NCBI GenBank assembly: GCA_905171695.1 | Contig: LR991653.1 | Span: 1,846,150 to 1,910,149, forward strand | Direction of reading: 5' to 3' | Length of the DNA stretch: 64,000 nucleotides | Origin: Candidatus Methanoperedentaceae archaeon GB37 | GTDB lineage: Archaea > Halobacteriota > Methanosarcinia > Methanosarcinales > EX4572-44 | In this document: positions 1 through 7,894 of the stretch, one piece after another | How the letters are laid out: the number at the start of each line of letters is the position of its first letter | Numbering within the stretch: position 1 is the stretch's first letter | Notes under the pieces: generated by a model | Databases searched by the model: none | Told to the model about the DNA's origin: nothing | What the model saw: only the letters and a program-made list of their open reading frames with translations | Translations under genes and position numbers: made by a program

Positions 1-79
1 AAATAAATAATGATCAGAACGGGAAAAGACAAGAAATAATATAGAAGGAGTTGCAGAGAGAGCTCAAAGCTAAAGGCTT

Positions 80-1325
80 AAGAGTGGTTTTGGGACAAAA
101 TCTCTTAATCCTTGACAATGATCACTTATGCTCTCTATCCCAGATATCTCTTTGGTACATCAACTTTTGCTGAATTACCGAAAGGATGTGGCTTTTTTCT
201 CGAAAACAACTTCGACTTCTTCTTTCAGGACAAAATCGCCTTTCTTCACTTCAATCTTTCTCATATTTTTAGTATATCCATAGAAATACTTAAATACTTT
301 TTGGTTAAAATCTGAATATGAACCTGGAATTTAGAGTAACAAAGAAGTTTGTTAATGAGTTACTGGATATTTTAGACGAACTGGTCAAGGAGACAAGGAG
401 AGAAAAGAAAAAGAAGTACCCATGTGCTGAATGGGAAAGGAAGAGAGAACTTGTTAAGAAAAGACTGAGAAAGCTTCCAGAATATGTTAGGGAAGGTGTT
501 GCGATGATCAGAATTCAGAAAAAAGCTAGCAAACCAAAGGAAATTGATCTGGAGAAGAGAGTTATGCCATTCCTCTTTGCAAGACTTATGAACAGATCAA
601 ACAGGGATGTAGAAGAATTACTGGAGTTGTTTGAGCCTTTGTTTGGTCTCAAAGTCAGCTACAAAACGATAGAAAGACAGTATTGCAGATGAAGAACTCA
701 AGCTCGCTCTGCACAACCTATTCATTCTTTTACTCAAGGATGAAGGCATCTCAGGCGAATTTGCAGGAGATGGAACCGGGTACAACTTAACTGTTACAAA
801 GCACTACAGAACCAACCCTAAAAAGAAAGAAAAAGACTTCAAATACGTTTTCAAGATAATAGACATTGATACAGGAATGCACGTTGGTCTTGGCTATTCT
901 AACAGATCAGAGAAAGATGCATTCAACAAAGCAATAAAGATGCTCCAAGACATAGGAGTAAAGACGAATTCTATCTCCCTGGACAAGTATTACAGCACAA
1001 AAAAGACTTTAAAGTTATCTTGGTAAGGAAACTGCTGTTTATCTCTCATTCCAAAGAAAAAATCTCTCCAGAATACAGAATAAGATTTGACTGATTAAGG
1101 ATTATAGAAAGGATTATTGAGGCCCCCCTATAAGCCTATAAGTTTCTAAAGAGATACTCCAAGAAAAATTCAAGCGAATCAGGTTTTTCAGCAGATAAAA
1201 GAAGATCTAGATGGTTGATCAAGCAAAAAAGAGAAAGTAGAATAGAAATGGCTCTGTCTGCTATCAGACTCTGGCACAACCTGTTTGCAATCAGGGTGAG
1301 ATAAATTATGTCCCAAAACCCTCTT
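80..1325 (+). mobile_element. Decayed insertion sequence with terminal inverted repeats
   Basis: An imperfect inverted repeat brackets the transposase remnant. The left end (80-100) reads AAGAGTGGTTTTGGGACAAA. The reverse complement of the right end (about 1306-1325) reads AAGAGGGTTTTGGGACATAA, so they differ by one indel and a few mismatches. The element spans about 1.25 kb and carries one transposase pseudogene. No target-site duplication is obvious. It is inactive as it stands, because its only gene is frameshifted. Confidence 0.7.
318..1304 (+). pseudogene. DDE transposase pseudogene (ISNCY/ISM1-like)
   Basis: An intact first part (318-692, 124 aa, lysine- and leucine-rich, helical) is followed in another frame by DDE-type core sequence: GDGTGYNLTVTKHYR, then ISLDKYYSTKK. 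The recognisable end is RIEMALSAIRLWHNLFAIRV with stop at 1302-1304. Frame changes near 690 and 1000-1180, plus internal stops, break the gene. The layout and the closing LWHN motif resemble transposases common in Methanosarcina and relatives. That family name is from memory and tentative; transposase identity is firm. It lies inside inverted ends at 80-100 and 1306-1325. Confidence 0.7.
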
Positions 1326-1383
1326 CCTTTCCCTGTTTATATAACCTTCTAAACACCGAACCAAGAAATCCACCACCAAAAAA

Positions 1384-1512
1384 TCATGCTCCTATCACAG
1401 CGGGAAATCTTGGGCCAAGCACACCTGTTGCAAAATACATGCCAACAAGAGTTAAAGCAAAGCCTACAAACCCAAACAACATCCCATATTTGAGGTCAAT
1501 TATTATTCCCAT
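1384..1512 (-). CDS. Small hydrophobic membrane protein (42 aa)
   Basis: A 42-residue ORF starts with MGIIIDLKYGMLFGFVGFAL and consists almost entirely of one or two hydrophobic stretches, ending FPAVIGA. The ATG at 1512 is preceded by AGGTGAG at five bases' spacing, a good archaeal ribosome site, which decides the start; an in-frame ATG five codons earlier lacks one. It lies next to the IS right end with no functional neighbour. I do not recognise a family. The good ribosome site and clean reading frame argue that it is translated. Confidence 0.45.
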   Translation of the reverse strand: MGIIIDLKYGMLFGFVGFALTLVGMYFATGVLGPRFPAVIGA

Positions 1513-1564
1513 TTTCTCACCTTTCATACTTATTGTATTATTTTTAAATTAATTTTAAAGCCAC

Positions 1565-1711
1565 CGCGAATCCTGATTTCACTTAACGTTCCTGGGATAT
1601 GTGAATTTTTCCCGTAAGGGAAAATTTGGATGTAGCCGAAGGCAGAGCCACATTTTCCTGTTGTCCGGAGTGCGTTAGCACCGAAGCGAAGCGGAGAGTT
1701 GCGAGTCCCCC
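1565..1711. other. Structured intergenic stretch with hairpin
   Basis: The 1513-1721 gap has no gene. It holds a hairpin at 1604-1626 (AATTTTTCCC, GTAA loop, GGGAAAATT). This is followed by a locally GC-richer tract at about 1630-1711 with short repeated elements (GAAGCGAAGCGGAG). Its composition differs from the AT-rich flanks. It could be a dispersed intergenic repeat or part of a structured RNA; nothing in the window identifies it. Confidence 0.3.
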
Positions 1712-1721
1712 ATTTAACTCT

Positions 1722-2066
1722 CTATATGTCAAGCTTAAGAGATATTAATGTTAGGATTGGTATAATAAGTGAAAGTAGTGTAAAAGGTGTTATTGTTTGG
1801 TAAAATATGTATCCTTCATATACATTATACCCAAAATATAAAGTAGTTAAAACTGTGCCCATCCAATAATTCTTTTTTAAAAGCAATGCTGCCAGAAAAA
1901 TACTAGCTAAAGCATTTCCTAACAAATAAATCCTAGCTTTATCACCACCCAATTTTTCACCAACAAGAAAAACTTCAGGATTTATATAAGCTATAAAAAT
2001 CCTACCTATGAATGCTATTGCAAGCATAACTATCAATAACCAAGATAGCACTTCATAGATTTTCAT
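1722..2066 (-). CDS. Hypothetical integral membrane protein (114 aa)
   Basis: The protein has four predicted membrane segments at roughly residues 5-28, 45-62, 66-84 and 90-110, with short charged loops (GEKLGGDKARIY). The ATG at 2066 follows AAGGTGA, a good ribosome site. It lies 32 bases downstream of a small ORF that itself follows glyS, all on the minus strand, so co-transcription with glyS is possible. I do not recognise a family and assign no function. Confidence 0.6.
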   Translation of the reverse strand: MKIYEVLSWLLIVMLAIAFIGRIFIAYINPEVFLVGEKLGGDKARIYLLGNALASIFLAALLLKKNYWMGTVLTTLYFGYNVYEGYIFYQTITPFTLLSLIIPILTLISLKLDI

Positions 2067-2098
2067 AATTTCACCTTAATTAAAAAATATTAAAAAGA

Positions 2099-2278
2099 TT
2101 AAGACCAAGATGTATACCACCAAACTTTACTCATACTTGGGTTCTTGTCTAAAGTATCCATAGCATGATTCCAAACATTGTTAACGAATATTTTGGTATT
2201 ACTTGTATAATTACGTGTCTTATCGCCGTCTTGCCCCCACCATTCCGCATAAGTTTTATCGTTGTTCCAACTATACAC
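2099..2278 (-). CDS. Small Trp-rich ORF after glyS, possibly a truncated gene
   Basis: Reading from GTG at 2278 gives 59 residues rich in Trp, Asn and Asp (TYAEWWGQDGDKTRN; VWNHAM; SKVWWYTSWS). It begins eight bases after the glyS stop. AGGAGG lies only two bases before the GTG, tighter than usual. The open frame continues upstream into glyS out of frame without an ATG. The sequence looks like the C-terminal end of a longer secreted protein cut off when this region recombined; a real small gene is the alternative. No family recognised. Confidence 0.35.
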   Translation of the reverse strand: MYSWNNDKTYAEWWGQDGDKTRNYTSNTKIFVNNVWNHAMDTLDKNPSMSKVWWYTSWS

Positions 2279-2286
2279 GTCCTCCT

Positions 2287-4053
2287 TTAGGCATCGGTGT
2301 TGAAGGCGGTGTTGAAGGTCTCTTCTCTTTTAAGCAGGCGTGTTACTATGTTTTCGATCTCTTTTATTGGTCTGCGTATCTGTTTCATTGTTGTTCTGTC
2401 TCGTATTGTGACGGTTTCGTCTTCGAGTGTGGTGTAGTCGATTGTTATTGCGTAGGGTGTGCCGATTTCGTCGTTTCGTCTGTAGCGGCGTCCGATTGTG
2501 CCGCTGTCGTCATAGATTGTCTGGATTCCTCTCTCTTTTAATCTGGCTTCGATCTTCTTTGCAGGTCTGATCAGTTCGTCTCTTGTGAGGAGGGGGAGTA
2601 CTGCTACTTTTATTGGGGCGATCCTTTCTGGTAGTTTCAGGACTCTTCTCACTTCGCCTTCTACGATCTCTTCGTGGTATGAGTGTTCGAGTATGGTGTA
2701 GATTATTCGGTCAATTCCGAAGCTTGGTTCTAAGACGTGCGGTATGATTCTCTCACCACGAACCTCTTCGACCATCTTTTCTATTGAGAAGGCTTCCCTT
2801 CCTATGCTTATCTCTTCGCCGTCAACCTCTATTGTGACTGTTTCTCCATCGATGTCTTCAGGCGATAGTTTTTCCAGTGCTTCCACTATGTGCTTTGCTC
2901 TGTTCTTGAATTTTGGTCCGATGTAGTTCATCAGCGGTTTTATCCTGGTTACTTCTATCCGTTTTGGTTTTTCGTACTCTTTGAAGACTCCGAGTTCCAT
3001 TCCGCTTACTCTACTGTGTGCTTGCAGGTCGTAGTCTCTTCTGTCAGCGATTCCCACGAGTTCTGCCCATCCGAAGCGATCAAGGTAGGCTTCTGCGTCC
3101 CAGCAGTCGCCTGCGTAGTGTGCCATCTCGTCATCGCGGTGTTGTCTGAACCTGAGCCTCTCTGGGTCGATGCCGCACTCTCTCAGAAACTCGTAGGTCA
3201 GGTTGATGTAGTATGCAAGAGACTCGTGTGCGATGATGCCCTCTGCAACCGCTTCACCGAGCCGCATCTGGATCGCTTCTTCGCCTGCCACCTGGAGGCT
3301 TGCAGGACAGAGTGTGAGCTCGTTTGAAGCCACGTCTTTGAATCTCGGCTCGCTCTTATCGGCTGGGTCGATGAAGATCTCGGCTTCGGCTTGTGTGAAC
3401 TCGCGCAGGCGGAGCACCCCCTGGCGTGGGGATATCTCGTTGCGGTAGGATCTTCCGATCTGCACCGCTCCAAATGGAAGTCTTTCACGATGGAACCGTA
3501 ACAATCTTGGAAAGTCGACGAACATTCCCTGAGCAGTCTCTGGTCTGAGATAGCCCTTGCGACCCTTACCTGGTCCGATCGTTGTCTCGAACATCAGGTT
3601 GAAGTCATAAACACTCCCAAGATCGCCGCTGCACTCAGGACAGTGGATATCGTGTGACCTGATCAACTCTTCAAGCTCTCTTGCTGACATGCCATCGACA
3701 TCGTTCACGATACCCTCAAGGAGGTGATCTGCTCGAAACGGCTCATTACACTCGATGCACTCTACGATTGGATCGGAAAAACCGCTTAGATGGCCTGATG
3801 CACGGAACACCTCTTCAATACCGATCGTCGGAGATTCGATCTCGGAAAAACCCTCTCGCAGGATGAAGAACTCTCTCCACAGGTCTTCAACAGAGCGCTT
3901 CAAGATGGCACCAAGAGGACCATAATCATAGAACCCAGCAGCACCCCCATATATCTCAAAGGAGTTCCAGAGGAAGCCTCGTCGCCGCGCCAGCTCAATA
4001 ACTCTATCATAGAGATCTGTCTGCACAGAAGACTTGAGACCACTAAGAACCAT
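2287..4053 (-). CDS. glyS: Glycyl-tRNA synthetase
   Basis: A class II dimeric (archaeal/eukaryotic-type) glycine-tRNA ligase of 588 aa, which charges tRNA-Gly in the cytoplasm. The N-terminal signature AAGFYDYGPLG (about residue 38) and the motif 2 region YLRPETAQGMFVDFPR (about 168) are present. Motif 3 is in EPSFGIDRIIYTILEH, and the C-terminal anticodon-binding domain follows (IAPIKVAVLPL onward). Length fits the family. The start at 4053 (MVLSGLKSSV) lies 26 bases from the end of an IS copy, so the native promoter has probably been displaced. The tRNA-Gly(CCC) gene at 43.0 kb is one of its substrates. Confidence 0.97.
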   Translation of the reverse strand: MVLSGLKSSVQTDLYDRVIELARRRGFLWNSFEIYGGAAGFYDYGPLGAILKRSVEDLWREFFILREGFSEIESPTIGIEEVFRASGHLSGFSDPIVECIECNEPFRADHLLEGIVNDVDGMSARELEELIRSHDIHCPECSGDLGSVYDFNLMFETTIGPGKGRKGYLRPETAQGMFVDFPRLLRFHRERLPFGAVQIGRSYRNEISPRQGVLRLREFTQAEAEIFIDPADKSEPRFKDVASNELTLCPASLQVAGEEAIQMRLGEAVAEGIIAHESLAYYINLTYEFLRECGIDPERLRFRQHRDDEMAHYAGDCWDAEAYLDRFGWAELVGIADRRDYDLQAHSRVSGMELGVFKEYEKPKRIEVTRIKPLMNYIGPKFKNRAKHIVEALEKLSPEDIDGETVTIEVDGEEISIGREAFSIEKMVEEVRGERIIPHVLEPSFGIDRIIYTILEHSYHEEIVEGEVRRVLKLPERIAPIKVAVLPLLTRDELIRPAKKIEARLKERGIQTIYDDSGTIGRRYRRNDEIGTPYAITIDYTTLEDETVTIRDRTTMKQIRRPIKEIENIVTRLLKREETFNTAFNTDA

Positions 4054-4078
4054 TTAACCCTTACGCAAGAATGGCAGA

Positions 4079-4651
4079 GACCCGTCCACATACGATTATA
4101 AATACGGGAGACCATCTTTTTATTTGTGCTGAGGGTAAGGTGGGATTGTTGAAGAGTTGAGGTTGTGAGTGTTTGAGAGGAATAAGGTGCCTTTTATAGG
4201 TTAAGGTTCTCGGTATTGCGACCTATATTCAGACGTCTTCTCTCGGGAGGACTGTCAGAATTCTCTCTCTGGCTTCATCCGATATCTAAAACCTCTCTTT
4301 GGGACAGATAGGTTTGAAGAGAGATTGCCTGTTGTATCAGAGAAGAAGAGAAGATACCTGATAGCATTAGACGAAACAGTTGTTAAAGCAAGATAAAAAG
4401 GCGTATTATGTTTATTCTGCTCTTTCGGAGAGAAGCCTGGTTGAATCAGTGTTTTCCTTGTTTCAGATTGAAAATCTGAAACTTGCATGAAATCCACCCA
4501 AAAGATTTCATGCAACACTAAAACATAGAATAAAGATATTCTTTTACTCAATTATCTCTTTTAATCCTGTTAAAAACCGGAATTTGTTCTGTAAGCTCTT
4601 TATGCTTTATTATAATCGGTTGAGGTGGTGTTTATGTTAAGTGGACATGTC
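4079..4651 (+). mobile_element. Deleted IS copy 1, same family as 25170-25861
   Basis: The ends are inverted: GACCCGTCCACAT at 4079-4091, and GTGGACATGTC at 4641-4651 on the opposite strand. The body is closely related to 25170-25861. Transposase fragments remain (LDETVVKA near 4369, FGEKPG-like near 4424, then the C-terminal end), but most of the catalytic core between them is deleted. The left end abuts the glyS start region. An AT-rich box at 4091-4105 could serve as a TATA element for glyS on the minus strand. Confidence 0.75.
4461..4513 (+). repeat. Two adjacent hairpins inside IS copy 1
   Basis: Hairpin 1 at 4461-4481 pairs TTTCAGATT with AATCTGAAA. Hairpin 2 at 4485-4513 pairs GCATGAAAT with ATTTCATGC around loop CCACCCAAAAG. 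Hairpin 2 recurs identically at 25694-25722 in the other IS copy. In both it sits in the 3' part of the transposase reading frame and disrupts it. Confidence 0.7.
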
Positions 4652-4679
4652 TGATTTACTTATAGAAAATCTGGTATGA

Positions 4680-5190
4680 AAGTTACAGGTAGAGGAGATC
4701 AGATATAAATGGAGAATACATAATGGTTGGATCAAGGTTCACAATCGCTTGTTGACAATCGCTTGTTGGTGTGAAAAGAAAGAGAGGCGAAAGAAGGCTT
4801 TTGGCTTTGGAGGATGAGAGAACCGGTGATGGGAAGATGCTTAAAGCACTGGTGAGACAGACTAAGAAGAGTATCAATGGAGATGATATAGATGCACTGT
4901 ATGGCGATGGAGGATATGATAGTAAGGATAACTTCAACATTCTTGATGAAGAGAAGATCAAGGCAATAATCAAAGGCGAGAAAGAACTCATCCACAAAAG
5001 CAAAGGGGATCTCCATCAAGAGCCAAGACGGTGAGAGAAATGAAGAGACTCGGATAAGTATAGATATGGTAAGAGATGAGCATCTGAAGCCTTCTTTCCT
5101 GGAGCTAAAAGAGCATTTGAATAGACATCCAGAGCAAAAACCATTGAAGGCTTATTCCAGAAAGTAAAAATGAAATTCACCCTACAACAC
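4680..5190 (+). pseudogene. IS5-like transposase remnant
   Basis: A conceptual reading across stops and frame changes gives an IS5/IS4-type DDE transposase fragment: DERTGDGKMLKALVRQ, then YGDGGYDSKDNF (second Asp region) in the open stretch 4771-5034. Disrupted C-terminal sequence follows to about 5190. A 14-base tandem duplication at 4741-4768 sits in the disrupted 5' part. The N-terminal half is missing and no inverted ends were found. It lies between IS copy 1 and queE and is non-functional. Confidence 0.65.
4741..4768 (+). repeat. Two perfect 14-bp tandem units in transposase remnant
   Basis: ACAATCGCTTGTTG occurs twice in tandem (4741-4754 and 4755-4768). The extra copy changes the reading frame of the IS5-like remnant and is probably a slippage scar. 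Confidence 0.8.
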
Positions 5191-5459
5191 GCTATTAACC
5201 ATCCAAGTATACCATCTTCAAAAAAACAAATGGCTGACACTGTCTACTTCTCAGCTAATTGTGCAACACAGCAGAGTTTGTATGAACATATATGAATTCG
5301 TTTAAGTATTTTTCTGGCGCCATAGCTTCACTTTACTTCTTTCTTGTGTTTCGAAATCGATCTTCGAGGAGAGGCGGTCGGTGGAAGTTTTATATTCTGA
5401 GATGCTCAGTTCTATCAAGGCAAGATAAGATTAAAGAAGAGAATAGGAATAGTGGTGAG

Positions 5460-6210
5460 ATGTCGGATCAGCATGTGTATTTAGAGGAGGTCTTCAGTTC
5501 TATCCAAGGAGAGGGTATCTTTGTAGGGGTGCGGCAGGTCTTTGTGAGGTTTTATGGATGTAACCTTAGGTGTAGCTATTGTGATACGTCGGAGACGCGT
5601 GCGGGCAATCCGGTCATCTGCAGGGTCTGGCGGGGGTGTGAACCTGGGCGCTTCTCTGAAACGCTTGAAAACCCGCTTGGAGTTGATATCGTTGCAGATC
5701 TTATTAGAGATCTCTGGTCACCTTCAACAAGACATGTCTCTCTCACCGGTGGCGAGCCACTGCTCCAGAGCAGGTTCATACGACGACTTGGAGAGAGAGT
5801 TGAGATGCCATTTTATCTTGAGACAAACTCCACCCTGCCAGGCGCCGCGGTCGATGTTGCAGGAGTGATAGATGTTGCAGCTTGTGATATTAAGCTTGAA
5901 GAGTCTGGCGTGGAGGATGATCATGGTGTGCTCTTCAAGAGATCTCTCGAAACGATAGAGATCTTCAATGATAGCGATTGCTTGGTCTTTGCCAAGATAA
6001 TGATTCCTCCCGAAGACCACAGTGGCGACCATCATGCCGGCTGTCACATCTATAGCCGAGATCAACCCTGAGATCCCACTGGTACTCCAGCCTGTAACAC
6101 CCCATAGAAGCAACCCAGAACGTCTCATCGAGATGATGGATGCAGCAGGCAGGTATCTGAGAGACGTGCGAGTCATACCGCAGACGCAGAGAGTACTCGG
6201 GGTGCTGTAG
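5460..6210 (+). pseudogene. queE: 7-carboxy-7-deazaguanine synthase, single frameshift
   Basis: A radical SAM enzyme that turns carboxy-tetrahydropterin into CDG, the precursor of preQ0 and archaeosine. The start MSDQHVYLEEVFSSIQGEG has the family's SIQGEG signature, followed by the cluster motif CNLRCSYC (about residues 35-42), LTGGEP and ETNST. The frame that opens at 5460 runs off after KIMIPPED near 6010. The matching remainder (PKTTVATIMPAV to LQPVTP and VRVIPQTQRVLG) is in the next frame and stops at 6210. Removing one C in CCTCCC near 6005-6012 restores a roughly 250-residue protein of normal size. It is either a true recent frameshift or a sequence error. A TATA-like TTTTATATT lies upstream near 5386. 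Confidence 0.85.
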
Positions 6211-6334
6211 GGGCATGTGAGGATCAGGTGATATACCCTTGATATACCCCTGTCCACACTGGAATGAAGAGGGACGTTAGTTTTTTCTATAATAACTTCT
6301 ATCTCTTTACACTCTTTATCATGACGTGTGAGGT

Positions 6335-7894
6335 TTGAAGAGAGTTATAGAGGATGGATCGCTTTTGCATAGTAATATCAGTTTTCTGGACACTACCCTG
6401 CGAGATGGTGAGCAGACGCCATGGTGTGATGCTCACACCAGATCAGAAGCTCTTGATAGCTCGGAAGCTCGACGATATTGGGATCGATATTATCGAGGCA
6501 GGTTCGCCTATCACCTCAAAGGGCGAGCTTGAAGCGATAAAGACGATTGCGAATGAAGGGTTTAATGCTGAAATATGCGCTTATGCTCGCATCCGTAGAG
6601 AGGATATTGAGCTTGTAGCAGGGTGTGATGTTGACTCTGTCCATCTCGTAGTTCCAGTATCTGAGATTCACATCACTCGGAAACTTAAAAAAGATCATGA
6701 AACTGTTTTGGGGGAGGCGATCGAGATGGTGGGCTTTGCACGCGAGCACGGTCTGATCGTTGAGCTGAGCGGTGAAGACGCAGTCCCGTGCAGACCTCGA
6801 GTATCTGAAGACGCTCTACCAAGGCAGGAATCGACGCCGGTGCCGAGAGACTCTGCTTCTGTGACACCGTGGGCGTACTCGTGCCTGAACGAACAGAGGA
6901 GATCTTCACAGAACTATCAGATCTTAAGAGACCGATCAGTATTCACTGTCACAACGACTTTGGACTTGCTGCAGCCAATACCATTGCAGCCCTCAGAGCA
7001 GGCGCCAGTGAGGCTCATGTGACGGTCAATGGGCTTGGAGAACGCGCGGGAAACACCCCTCTTGAGGAGGTGGTGCTCGTACTTGAAGCGCTCTACAACA
7101 AGAGAACAGGGATCAAATGCGAGGAATTATACCCGCTCTCCCGACTCGTGAGCAGACTCACCAGGATACCGGTCTCCCATAACAAGGCTCTGGTTGGCAG
7201 CAATGCCTTCACTCACGAGGCAGGCATCCATGTTCACGGTGTGCTCGCAGATTCATCGACCTATGAACCGATCACGCCTGAAATGGTTGGGCGCAAGCGA
7301 CGCATCGTGCTCGGGAAACATGCGGGTAGAGCCTCGGTCAATCTCGCACTCCAGGAGCTTGGGCTTGAAGCAACAGAGGAGCAGGTTAAAGAGATAATCA
7401 ATCGTGTGAAAGAACTTGGCGATCTTGGCAAGCACGTGAGTGATGCCGATCTTGAGAGCATTGCCGAGACAGTGCTTGGCATCTACCAGGAAGCAAAGGT
7501 GAAGATGGAAGAGCTCACCGTCGTCTCCGGAAACAGGGTCACTCCGACGGCTTCGCTCAAGTTACGGGTCAGTGGTAACGAGATCGTTGAAGCGGCAACA
7601 GGGCTTGGTCCTGTTGATGCCGCCATAAATGCTCTCAGGAAAGCCATCGCTGGTATTGCTGATATACGCCTCGAAGAGTATCACGTGGATGCAATAACAG
7701 GTGGTACTGATGCCCTAGTCGAGGTTCTGGTGAAACTGAGCAAGGACGAGCGGGTGATAACCGCGAGAGGGGCACGGGCAGATATCATAATGGCATCTGT
7801 TGAAGCTTTCCTTGAAGGCGTCAACAGACTCATTCAAGATAGAGATGGAGGACAGAAGAAAGAATGGCAGAAATTACAGGTGCAGAAGCACTGA
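6335..7894 (+). pseudogene. leuA: 2-isopropylmalate/citramalate synthase family, multiple frameshifts
   Basis: Condenses acetyl-CoA with a 2-oxo acid for leucine or isoleucine synthesis. Segments in three frames join into one normal protein of about 510 aa: ISFLDTTLRDGEQTP, then GVMLTPDQKL to VELSGED, then SRADLEYLKTLYQ, then AGIDAGAERLCFCDTVG onward. The metal site HCHNDFGLA and catalytic HEAGIHVHG are present, as is a full C-terminal LeuA dimer domain. Three one-base insertions are inferred near 6422, 6782 and 6821. LeuA and CimA cannot be told apart by eye. The 3' end overlaps ilvB by 31 bases, so coupled expression is likely. The start is uncertain (TTG at 6335). Confidence 0.8.

Noticed and set aside
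112..315. 67-codon open frame at the left edge
   Set aside because: It lies between the IS end and the transposase start and has no similarity or ribosome site; probably non-coding IS leader.
5724..6257. 177-codon minus-strand open frame across the queE break
   Set aside because: Antisense to queE, which is recognisable on the plus strand on both sides of the frameshift.
6335..7894. Programmed ribosomal frameshifting in leuA
   Set aside because: Three shifts would be needed in one gene with no slippery heptamer or downstream structure at any of them; mutation or sequence error is simpler.
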